DNA of 6,209 nucleotides from an uncultured bacterium (GCA_946183815.1 CAMHDG010000103.1:1-6209); one strand, 5' to 3'; shown: positions 1-5,852, numbered from the stretch's first letter. Numbers and translations are program-made. Notes: generated by a model from the sequence alone, not told the origin.

Positions 1-1696
1 AATTTGCAGATGTATAAACACTTGTTAATTTATTTTTGATTGATGTAACACTTGAATCGTGGTTTGTATTGTACTCGTCAATCGGAGTTTCATTGATAAT
101 ACCTTGAGCAAGGTAAATATTTTCTGCGATAGCATCTGGAGATAAGGTTATTGTTGTTGTATTTGTTTGAGTTGCTTCTTTCTCAACAGAGCCAGTAAAA
201 CCTGCAGATTCAAAAGCAGTCATTGTTTTGTCACCACTCATCGTAACAGAGATGCTGCCATCAGAGTTAGCAGTGTAGTTGAAACCTGTTACAGATGATT
301 GGAGATAATCTAAATAGTTCTTAACTGTAAGATTGCTAGGGTCCATTGAACCACCGTAACTTGTATCAACATCGTTAATAGAAAATTTCATATTAGAACC
401 ACTGCTAAATTCTTTCCAGTTTTGATACCAAGTACGTCCGCTATCATAAGCCCCTGAACTATTTAAATTATTGAATAGTGCGTCTGAAAGTTTTGTATTT
501 AGGTTAAATGTTTGTGTACTGCCAAAAGTTGATGCTTGTCTTGCAGATGTGAAATAATCTGCAGTTATATCATCAAGATAGTTATCATCATTACTTAGGA
601 AATATAACCATAATTTATTGTTTGTTGTTAATTTCCCTGTTGAATTATTAAATGTTGCATCAGCATTTTTATCAGCAAAATAAGTTAACATTTCTTTTAA
701 AGTTGTTGTTGCAAGATAATCAGAACCATTTGAAATATTATTATCGTAATCGTAAATATCAGCACCAGAATATACAGGGCTTAAATTTGAACTTAATTGA
801 TATGCGCTTTCGTGATAGCAAATAGTTGAATCATGTTCGTGTGTTCCAGGATTTTCTCCAAAAGTAAATGAAGGGAATAATTGAGATAATGTTTTATTTA
901 AGTCAGCGGTGTTGAATTGATAGTTTTGTCCGACAAACGGATTAAATGTTTGACCACCGTCTATAGTGTAACAAGTTGAAGTGACGTTAACAGGGCCATC
1001 TATTGAACTTACAGCAGTAGAAGATGCTGCAGGAGTTGTGCCTGTTGTAACTACTGTTCTTGGTGTTCCTTCTGATCTGTCAACAGGTGCTGCGAAAGTT
1101 CCGTTAAGAGTGTAGTTAGTAGTTGAAGAACTGTCGTGAGAAGCGGCAGGAGTGATGCCTACTGCTGTTATAGAGTATGTTGAAGGGTCAGTAACTGTTT
1201 CTGTATAAGGAGTTGAGATAACCTTGTTATTAACAGGGTTAACAGATGTAATGTTGCTGTAATCTGTTTCGGTTCTCATAATTTCTCTTTTGTGAGCACC
1301 ATGAGATTCAAGATAATCGTCTAATTCACCTGCTTGTGGTGCTTCACCTTCTGTGATGCCGTATTCGTTAGCAAATTCTCTTGTAACGTAAACTTCGTTT
1401 GTGTCTGCGTTTTTGATTAAGAAAGACTTGTTTGATTTTAGACCTGTGTATCCGGGAACAGCACCATTTTCAAGTCTTGCTAATGTAGCATCAATAAAGG
1501 TTACACTGCCATCAGAGTTGATTGAACGGTATTGAACTTTTTTAGCATCAAGTGCTACAAGATAGTCTTCGTAAGCATGGCGAGAGTCATTGGCGAGTTG
1601 AAGTTTTTGTGCTTCAATTCGTTGAGCCTTGTACTCTATGTCATGCATCCTTGCGGTCAAGGTTAGCAATCTTGCTTGTGATGAAGACATACCCAT
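1..1696 (-). CDS. Large Ser/Thr/Asn-rich protein of unknown function, probably surface or secreted (3' end beyond window)
   Basis: An uninterrupted frame of 565 codons runs from ATG at 1696 off the left edge; no stop is seen, so the C-terminus is missing. The start is fixed because an in-frame TAG lies at 1726-1724 and the only start codons after it are ATG 1696 and ATG 1690. A purine-rich leader (AAAGGAAAAGAAC) precedes it, with rather long spacing. Residues 1-60 (MGMSSSQARLLTLTARMHDI onward) look like a continuous amphipathic helix with no hydrophobic signal peptide. Residues 60-145 are mixed. Residues 145-260 are Thr/Ser/Pro-rich with a weak internal repeat (TPAAS at 182-186 and 221-225). 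The rest is rich in Asn, Asp, Ser, Tyr and Trp, with only two cysteines (C242, C293). The composition fits an extracellular protein. The N-terminus resembles a family I associate from memory with Gastranaerophilales and Elusimicrobia; function is unknown to me. Export by a non-Sec route (flagellar/type III-like) is speculation. Confidence 0.85.
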   Translation of the reverse strand, partial: MGMSSSQARLLTLTARMHDIEYKAQRIEAQKLQLANDSRHAYEDYLVALDAKKVQYRSINSDGSVTFIDATLARLENGAVPGYTGLKSNKSFLIKNADTNEVYVTREFANEYGITEGEAPQAGELDDYLESHGAHKREIMRTETDYSNITSVNPVNNKVISTPYTETVTDPSTYSITAVGITPAASHDSSSTTNYTLNGTFAAPVDRSEGTPRTVVTTGTTPAASSTAVSSIDGPVNVTSTCYTIDGGQTFNPFVGQNYQFNTADLNKTLSQLFPSFTFGENPGTHEHDSTICYHESAYQLSSNLSPVYSGADIYDYDNNISNGSDYLATTTLKEMLTYFADKNADATFNNSTGKLTTNNKLWLYFLSNDDNYLDDITADYFTSARQASTFGSTQTFNLNTKLSDALFNNLNSSGAYDSGRTWYQNWKEFSSGSNMKFSINDVDTSYGGSMDPSNLTVKNYLDYLQSSVTGFNYTANSDGSISVTMSGDKTMTAFESAGFTGSVEKEATQTNTTTITLSPDAIAENIYLAQGIINETPIDEYNTNHDSSVTSIKNKLTSVYTSAN

Positions 1697-1747
1697 TTGT
1701 GAGTTCTTTTCCTTTTCTTTTCCCTAGAGTTTGCCATAATTGGCGAT

Positions 1748-1757
1748 TGTTATAACA
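1748..1757. promoter_or_regulatory. Perfect 10-bp palindrome TGTTATAACA
   Basis: TGTTATAACA equals its own reverse complement. It lies about 50 bp upstream of the start of the large gene, where an operator or an alternative -10 element (TATAAC on the minus strand) would sit. Whether any protein binds it is unknown; a 10-bp palindrome in AT-rich DNA may also be chance. Confidence 0.3.
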
Positions 1758-1786
1758 TCTATATCTACGTCATTAATAGACGTAAA
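1758..1786 (-). promoter_or_regulatory. Candidate sigma-70-type promoter of the large gene
   Basis: On the minus strand TTTACG (1786-1781) and TATAGA (1763-1758) are separated by exactly 17 bp, with four of six matches to each consensus hexamer. Transcription would start near 1750, giving a leader of roughly 50 nt before ATG 1696. The inverted repeat TACGTC/GACGTA lies in the spacer, which would suit control by a repressor. AT-rich DNA gives many such matches, so this is a candidate only. Confidence 0.25.
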
Positions 1787-1801
1787 CTTTAACGTAAACG
1801 T
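1766..1801. promoter_or_regulatory. ACGT cluster: 6-bp inverted repeat plus tandem ACGTAAAC boxes
   Basis: TACGTC (1766-1771) and GACGTA (1779-1784) are perfect inverted arms separated by 7 bp. The right arm runs into ACGTAAAC (1780-1787), repeated exactly 12 bp later at 1792-1799. In all, four ACGT tetramers fall at 1767, 1780, 1792 and 1798, which is dense for such AT-rich DNA. The position overlaps the candidate promoter of the large gene, so an operator for a dimeric regulator binding in tandem is the simplest reading. The regulator is not identifiable. Confidence 0.35.
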
Positions 1802-1862
1802 CGATGTTGTTACAAACCTTAACAAAAAGACTAAAAACCAGTAATAACCAGCATTTATCCCG

Positions 1863-1944
1863 CTATTCACAATTCAAAATTCACTATTTATTTCGTTAAA
1901 ATTCTACTCAAATCTATTCACTATTCACTACTCACTATTCACTA
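1863..1944. repeat. Heptanucleotide tandem repeat (CTATTCA)n in two blocks
   Basis: Block 1 (1863-1890) reads CTATTCA, CAATTCA, AAATTCA, CTATTTA. After a short break there is one CTACTCA (1904-1910), and block 2 (1914-1944) reads CTATTCA, CTATTCA, CTACTCA, CTATTCA, CTA. All units in a block keep the 7-bp period. On the minus strand the unit is TGAATAG. The array lies in non-coding DNA upstream of the large gene. Short 7-bp tandem repeats (STRR) are known in intergenic DNA of Cyanobacteria; whether this array is related to those is inference, since the unit differs. Function unknown. Confidence 0.8.
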
Positions 1945-2009
1945 ATTTTGTTACAAATCTTTACCAAAAATACCCCAAAATTACAAAAATTGTTACAGTT
2001 CTTAATATA

Positions 2010-2051
2010 AAAAGTTAACAAAAGTTAACAATAAGGGTGGGGGTAACTTTT
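2010..2051 (-). terminator. Possible weak terminator after nnrD
   Basis: On the minus strand AAAAGTTA (2051-2044, containing the nnrD stop TAA) can pair with TAACTTTT (2027-2020), giving an 8-bp stem with a C-rich 16-nt loop, followed by GTTAACTTTTTATATT. The second tandem copy (2017-2010) offers an alternative right arm ending in a T run. The stem has a single G-C pair, so it is weak. The position at the end of the operon is right, but the structure may be inefficient or accidental. Confidence 0.3.
2011..2030. repeat. Two exact tandem copies of AAAGTTAACA
   Basis: The 10-mer AAAGTTAACA occurs twice back to back (2011-2020 and 2021-2030). Each contains the palindrome GTTAAC. On the minus strand this gives TGTTAACTTT twice just after the stop codon of nnrD. 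Each copy can pair with the TAACTTTT that overlaps the nnrD stop, so the repeat may belong to a 3' end structure. Confidence 0.7.
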
Positions 2052-2889
2052 ATATTTCGTCTGTTCTATTTAAATCAATAATCGCAAGCGGAATGTATTT
2101 TAATAAATCAGATGCCAAAACAGAATACTCACTCAGCATTCCTGATGCAATTTCGCCTGCTCTGCCATGTAAATATACAGCAAGTTTTGCGGCTTCAAAA
2201 TTATCCATCCCTTGTGCAGAAAGACCTGCAATCATACCTGTTAGAACATCTCCCGTACCTGCTTTTGCCAGTGCACTATTTCCTGTTTCGTTCACATAAA
2301 TGTCTTTTTCTTTTGAACATACTACTGTGCTATGCATTTTTAAAACAGTCGTACAGCCATATTTGTCTGTTAATTCTTTTGCATACTGCATTGGCTTATT
2401 TAAAATATCATCAACGTCAGCCTTTAACAATCTTGATGCTTCTTTTGGGTGCGGAGTTATAATCAGGTTTTTAGGTAAATTAGGAATCTCTTTCATTTTT
2501 GCTAAAAGATTTAATCCGTCTGCATCAATAATAACGGTTGAGTCTATTTTGGAAAGTGTTTCAAGTATAGACTTGAATAAAATTGACACACTCAACTCTG
2601 TTGAAAGCCCGCAACCTATTGAAACCACATTAAAATCGTTAATTTTTTTCTTTATATCTTCCAGTTGAAGAAAAACGACATCAGGTGTGCGAAAAGCCAC
2701 TGTATTAAGAACTTTTGGGGAACTTGCAAGTGCAACATATCCGCAGCCTGTTTTCAGTGCAGATACAGAGGATAAGTACGCCGCCCCTGTGTAGTATTCA
2801 GAACCGGCAATATTAAGCACTTTCCCAAATGTGCCTTTGTTTGAAAACTGTTTCCTTTCCGGTAATTTAAAGGTTATTTCCTTTTTCAA
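2050..2889 (-). CDS. nnrD: ADP/ATP-dependent (S)-NAD(P)H-hydrate dehydratase (stand-alone)
   Basis: Converts damaged hydrated NADH/NADPH (NADHX/NADPHX) back to the active cofactor in the cytoplasm, using ADP or ATP. The 279-residue protein matches the YjeF C-terminal (ribokinase-like) domain alone: a glycine-rich segment KGTFGKVLNIAGS (18-30) with Y33-T-G-A, IDADGLN (121-127), TPHPKE (145-150), NETGN (200-204) and AGTGDVLTGM (210-219), where D214 is the expected catalytic aspartate. The N-terminal epimerase half (NnrE) of bifunctional enzymes is absent, as in Bacillus YxkO. The start is TTG at 2889, chosen because GAGGGG lies 6 nt upstream and it begins the family's short N-terminal lead. It follows trmL by 23 bp and is the last gene of the run. 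Confidence 0.93.
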   Translation of the reverse strand: MKKEITFKLPERKQFSNKGTFGKVLNIAGSEYYTGAAYLSSVSALKTGCGYVALASSPKVLNTVAFRTPDVVFLQLEDIKKKINDFNVVSIGCGLSTELSVSILFKSILETLSKIDSTVIIDADGLNLLAKMKEIPNLPKNLIITPHPKEASRLLKADVDDILNKPMQYAKELTDKYGCTTVLKMHSTVVCSKEKDIYVNETGNSALAKAGTGDVLTGMIAGLSAQGMDNFEAAKLAVYLHGRAGEIASGMLSEYSVLASDLLKYIPLAIIDLNRTDEI

Positions 2890-2895
2890 TTTATT

Positions 2896-2901
2896 CCCCT
2901 C
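2896..2901 (-). promoter_or_regulatory. Ribosome binding site GAGGGG that fixes the nnrD TTG start
   Basis: GAGGGG lies 6 nt upstream of TTG at 2889, in the 23-bp gap after trmL. This strong site is the main reason for accepting a non-ATG start for nnrD. Confidence 0.7.
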
Positions 2902-2912
2902 AAATTTTCTTC

Positions 2913-3362
2913 TTATATCCCGTTTTGTCGAATTGCCTCGTAAACGGTTATTGCAACAGAGTTAGAAAGATTAAGACTTCTCTGCCCTTTTATCATCGGA
3001 ATTGTTACTGCCGTATCTCTTGTCACGTACTCTTGTGGAAGCCCTCTGGATTCCGGCCCGAATACAACAAAATCCCCTTCTTTATATTCAACATCAGTAT
3101 ATAATTTTTTGCTTTTTGTTGTCAAATAGTAAAAATTTGCCTGTGGAAATTTTTCTTGTAATTCTTCAAGAGAGTTAACCCTTTTAATATTAACGCTATC
3201 CCAGTAATCAAGTCCCGCTCTTTTTGTGTACTTATCAGTCAGTGCAAAACCTAATTTCCCAACGAGATACAAATCTGCACCGCAACAAGCGCATAGTCTT
3301 GCGATATTACCTGTGTTTTGCGGAATTTCAGGCTCATAAAGTGCAACATTTATTTTAGGCAT
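2913..3362 (-). CDS. trmL: tRNA (cytidine/uridine-34)-2'-O-methyltransferase TrmL (SPOUT family)
   Basis: A 149-residue SPOUT methyltransferase, close in length to E. coli TrmL/YibK. It uses S-adenosylmethionine to methylate the ribose of the wobble nucleotide in certain leucine tRNAs. All three trefoil-knot motifs are visible: EPEIPQNTGNIARL (10-23), FGPESRGLP (101-109) and IPMIKGQRSLNLSNSVAI (121-138). The family works as a dimer. The ATG at 3362 overlaps the end of the PgsA-like gene by 8 bp and has AGAGGA 5 nt upstream, inside that gene, so translation is probably coupled. An unusual CACC (24-27) adds cysteines where relatives usually carry CAAT or similar. Assignment to TrmL rather than another SPOUT enzyme is firm from the short length and the motifs; the exact tRNA target is taken from the family. 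Confidence 0.92.
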   Translation of the reverse strand: MPKINVALYEPEIPQNTGNIARLCACCGADLYLVGKLGFALTDKYTKRAGLDYWDSVNIKRVNSLEELQEKFPQANFYYLTTKSKKLYTDVEYKEGDFVVFGPESRGLPQEYVTRDTAVTIPMIKGQRSLNLSNSVAITVYEAIRQNGI

Positions 3363-3951
3363 TCTTATCCTCTACAACAGATTTTGCTTCAATTACAACA
3401 GGCAAACCTCTTACAACACAGAATACTATCGCAATAAGTGCGCACCAGTATCCAAATCTGTATAATGGACCTGAAAAGGCTTCAAGATATGGTATTTTAG
3501 ATGCGATAATAATTACAAAGGCAACTACTTTTGCAACAGCATAAGTTATACGCATAAATTTTGAACCTGTTATCCATTTACATACAGGATTTGTCTGCAT
3601 CCCAAACGGAGTTAACCCTTTTTCCATAGCCGCACTTCTAATGGTGTCGGTTACAAATCCTCTTGTCAGAGCAATTAAAGGAAACCATATCGGTAACCAG
3701 TCCATAACTGCAAACAGTACCCAAAAAGTGTTTTCTACAATTCTGTCACTCATAATATCAAGCAATGCACCGAATTTTGATTCTTCATGGAATTTTCTTG
3801 CAACATATCCGTCAACTCCATCAAGTGCAAAGGCAAGAATTGTTAGGATTAACGCCCAGATATATGCAGTTGAATTATCCTGAAAAGCCAAGATAAGATA
3901 TACCCCGATAAACATTAGAAATACTCTGAATATAGTTATAAAATTCGCCAT
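3355..3951 (-). CDS. pgsA: CDP-alcohol phosphatidyltransferase, probably phosphatidylglycerophosphate synthase
   Basis: A 198-residue integral membrane enzyme that would transfer a phosphatidyl group from CDP-diacylglycerol to an alcohol, most likely glycerol-3-phosphate, the committed step to phosphatidylglycerol. The family signature D-x2-DG-x2-AR-x8-G-x3-D-x3-D is complete: D44, D47, G48, A51, R52, G61, D65, D69. About five hydrophobic segments are visible (near 4-23, 30-44, 75-97, 135-152, 166-183). The N-terminus ANFITIFRVFL and a later R-x-AAMEKG segment resemble PgsA; a different acceptor alcohol cannot be excluded. The frame is open up to 4080, but the start is ATG 3951: AAGGAG lies 6 nt upstream, the membrane segment begins there, and the longer version would read through the end of the oxidoreductase gene with a charged, family-foreign 43-residue extension. 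It starts 10 bp after the oxidoreductase stop. Confidence 0.85.
   Translation of the reverse strand: MANFITIFRVFLMFIGVYLILAFQDNSTAYIWALILTILAFALDGVDGYVARKFHEESKFGALLDIMSDRIVENTFWVLFAVMDWLPIWFPLIALTRGFVTDTIRSAAMEKGLTPFGMQTNPVCKWITGSKFMRITYAVAKVVAFVIIIASKIPYLEAFSGPLYRFGYWCALIAIVFCVVRGLPVVIEAKSVVEDKNA
3368..3373 (-). promoter_or_regulatory. Ribosome binding site AGAGGA of trmL
   Basis: AGAGGA sits 5 nt upstream of the trmL ATG and within the last codons of the upstream phosphatidyltransferase gene. It supports translational coupling across the 8-bp overlap. Confidence 0.65.
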
Positions 3952-3957
3952 AATTTT

Positions 3958-3963
3958 CTCCTT
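3958..3963 (-). promoter_or_regulatory. Ribosome binding site AAGGAG overlapping the oxidoreductase stop codon
   Basis: On the minus strand the text reads TAAGGAG, then 6 nt, then ATG: the TAA stop of the oxidoreductase shares two bases with the AAGGAG site of the phosphatidyltransferase gene. This fixes the start at 3951 and suggests termination-reinitiation coupling. Confidence 0.8.
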
Positions 3964-4969
3964 ATACTCCTTTTGCTCTTGAAAGTGCAAAACTTTTTTC
4001 GTTAAGTTTTGCCAAATCTCCACCGAGCATAACTTTCTCTGCTTCCTCAAGTATTTTCGTGACATCATAACCGTTTTCACCGTCAGAACGTGCGTGCTTT
4101 CCTTGTTCGCAACATCTTATAAAGTGTTGACATTCCAGTTTAAGCGGTTCGATTTCCAGATAATCAAGCGGAATATCTTGTGTTTTACCCGCAGCAAAAT
4201 TATCATAAATCTTTAATTTATTTTCCTGAACCGTATCATCCAGAATTGCGGTTGCCTTTGTCCCTCTGACAAGTAATGTAACGTGCTTTTGAGGGGTAAT
4301 CCAACTATCAGAGATATAACCCACAACTCCATCTTCAAATTCAATACAAATATGTGTTATATCCATAACAACATTTTTTTCTGTTGAACAACCAACCGCA
4401 GAAAGCACTTTAACAGGCTTTTTACCGGTAACATAAGATATCATGGAAACATCGTGTGGTGCTAAATCCCACATAACACTTCTATCATTTTTGAAGTAAT
4501 TAACATTTAGTCTGTCACTTTGAGCATATACAACATCGCCTAACTCTCCCGCTTCAACAAGCATCTTTAATCTGTTTACTGCCGGATGATAAAGAAGCAA
4601 GTGACCAACCATAAGAACAAGCCCTTTTTTATTTGCAAGTTCCATAAGGTCTTTTGCCTCTTGTGCTACGGTTGAGATAGGTTTTTCAACATAAACATTT
4701 TTGCCTGCCTCAAGCATTGTTTTAACTATTTTGTAATGTGTGTGACTTGGAGTTACTACTGCAACAGAGGTAATTTCAGGATTGTTTATAATTTCTTGTA
4801 AATCACTAATTACATTTACCCCCGGATATAATGTTTTTATCTTTTCTCTCGTTTCAGCATCTAAATCACAAACTGTATCTAATACATTTAGATTAAAGAA
4901 ATTACGGACAATATTCTTTCCCCACATTCCGTAACCAATAACTGCAATTCTTTGTTTTTTCTCTGTCAT
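3962..4969 (-). CDS. Gfo/Idh/MocA-family NAD(P)-dependent oxidoreductase
   Basis: A 335-residue cytoplasmic dehydrogenase with the two-domain layout of the family. An N-terminal Rossmann fold carries GYGMWG (12-17, the GxGxxG nucleotide-binding loop) and VEKP (94-97, whose lysine is generally catalytic). A C-terminal substrate domain carries VGHLLLYHPAV (121-131) and WDLAPHD (167-173), in which H172 is the likely catalytic histidine. These segments most resemble sugar-nucleotide dehydrogenases such as the WlbA/WbpB group that oxidise the 3-hydroxyl of UDP-sugars, but the substrate cannot be told from sequence. ATG 4969 has AGGG about 9 nt upstream, in a 28-bp gap after panC. No sugar genes flank it: it sits between panC and the phosphatidyltransferase gene, so a role tied to pantoate or to a cell-surface sugar are both open. 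Confidence 0.88.
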   Translation of the reverse strand: MTEKKQRIAVIGYGMWGKNIVRNFFNLNVLDTVCDLDAETREKIKTLYPGVNVISDLQEIINNPEITSVAVVTPSHTHYKIVKTMLEAGKNVYVEKPISTVAQEAKDLMELANKKGLVLMVGHLLLYHPAVNRLKMLVEAGELGDVVYAQSDRLNVNYFKNDRSVMWDLAPHDVSMISYVTGKKPVKVLSAVGCSTEKNVVMDITHICIEFEDGVVGYISDSWITPQKHVTLLVRGTKATAILDDTVQENKLKIYDNFAAGKTQDIPLDYLEIEPLKLECQHFIRCCEQGKHARSDGENGYDVTKILEEAEKVMLGGDLAKLNEKSFALSRAKGV

Positions 4970-4997
4970 TCTTATTTTCCCTATTATTGTATTTCAT

Positions 4998-5852
4998 TTA
5001 TTTTAGAGTGATATTGTCAATCAGTCTGACATCATTCACTCTGCACGCAATCAGAACAAGAGTATTGTCATCTGCTGTTGTCTTGTCTTCTAAATTATCT
5101 TTATCAACAAATTCTAAATACTCCAAGTCGTGTGCTTCATTAAGGAATTGAAATGCTGTTTCTTTTAATGCAGAAATATCATTTACCCCCTTATTGTAAC
5201 ACGCTTTTATATTATTGAGAATTTTGTTAAGAGCAAGAGCATCTTCTTTCCCTTTTTCGTCAAGATACTTGTTCCTTGACGACAGGGCAAGCCCCGAGTC
5301 ATCTCTTACAATAGGGCAACCTATTAGTTCTATTGGAATATTCAAATCATTAACCATTTTTCTTATTATTATAAGTTGTTGGGCATCTTTTTGTCCAAAG
5401 AAACCATAATCTGCCTGTGTTATATTAAACAACTTTAAAACAACGGTACAAACCCCGTCAAAATGACCAACTCTTGATTTTCCGCACAATTTATTTACAT
5501 AGAAAAATGGCGGAACAACATAAGTCAGAGTGTCATTTGATAGCCTTTGACCTTCTCCGTACATTTCATCGGCAGATGGTGCAAAAATCAAGTCTGCTCC
5601 TAAGCCCTCGGCTAGTTTAACATCTGCTTCAAGAGTTCTTGGGTACTTATCAAAATCTTCTGACGGTCCAAATTGAATAGGATTAACAAACACAGAAACG
5701 ATAACCCTGTCACATGTTTCAACAGCCTTTTTGATTAGAGAACCATGCCCGGCGTGTAATGCTCCCATCGTTGGAACTATTCCTATTTTTAGCCCTTCTT
5801 GTTTCCATTTTTTTACGTGTTCTTTTACTTCATTTATTTTATGTGTTAGCAT
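4998..5852 (-). CDS. panC: Pantothenate synthetase (pantoate--beta-alanine ligase)
   Basis: Joins (R)-pantoate and beta-alanine with ATP, through a pantoyl-adenylate, to make pantothenate, the precursor of CoA. The 284-residue cytoplasmic enzyme has the usual length. Motifs: PTMGALHAGHGSL (27-39) with the HxxH pair H33/H36 of the nucleotidyltransferase fold, VNPIQF (57-62) with the pantoate-contacting glutamine Q60, GQKDAQQ (153-159), VRDDSGLALSSRN (182-194) with the KMSKS-like LSSRN. Two oddities: the segment between MYGEG and LCGKSR (97-126) is about seven residues longer than in typical PanC and contains VPPFFYVNK, and the very conserved SRPGHF reads SRVGHF (126-131). ATG 5852 lies inside the end of panB (14-bp overlap), with AGGGAT about 9 nt upstream in panB. 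Confidence 0.96.
   Translation of the reverse strand: MLTHKINEVKEHVKKWKQEGLKIGIVPTMGALHAGHGSLIKKAVETCDRVIVSVFVNPIQFGPSEDFDKYPRTLEADVKLAEGLGADLIFAPSADEMYGEGQRLSNDTLTYVVPPFFYVNKLCGKSRVGHFDGVCTVVLKLFNITQADYGFFGQKDAQQLIIIRKMVNDLNIPIELIGCPIVRDDSGLALSSRNKYLDEKGKEDALALNKILNNIKACYNKGVNDISALKETAFQFLNEAHDLEYLEFVDKDNLEDKTTADDNTLVLIACRVNDVRLIDNITLK

Larger units (their letters stand above)
1697..2049. other. Gene-free intergenic region of about 350 bp with repeats and dyads
   Basis: No credible gene on either strand: the short plus-strand frame that enters from 1552 is a shadow of the large minus-strand gene. The spacer is much more AT-rich than its flanks. From nnrD toward the large gene it holds a tandem GTTAAC-type repeat with a possible weak terminator, three copies of TGTTACA (1808, 1949, 1991), two blocks of a 7-bp tandem repeat (1863-1944), an ACGT cluster with an inverted repeat (1766-1801), a palindrome (1748-1757) and the leader of the large gene. 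It serves as the 3' end of the pan operon and the 5' control region of the large gene. Confidence 0.8.

Noticed and set aside
1552..1755. Plus-strand 67-codon open frame
   Set aside because: It lies mostly antisense inside the continuous 565-codon minus-strand gene, has no recognisable domain and no good ribosome binding site.
1863..1944. CRISPR array
   Set aside because: The unit is only 7 bp with no spacers, so it is a simple tandem repeat.
1943..1983. Inverted repeat TAATTTTG / CAAAATTA with a 25-nt loop
   Set aside because: An 8-bp AT-rich match at this distance is expected by chance in such DNA and has no adjoining signal.
2093..2668. Three overlapping plus-strand open frames opposite nnrD
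   Set aside because: They are antisense shadows of nnrD, which carries full family motifs on the minus strand.
3952..4080. 43-residue N-terminal extension of the phosphatidyltransferase frame starting at 4080
   Set aside because: It overlaps the oxidoreductase coding end, is charged and unlike the family's N-terminus, and a strong AAGGAG site points to ATG 3951.
5215..5409. Plus-strand 64-codon open frame opposite panC
   Set aside because: Antisense shadow of panC with no independent support.
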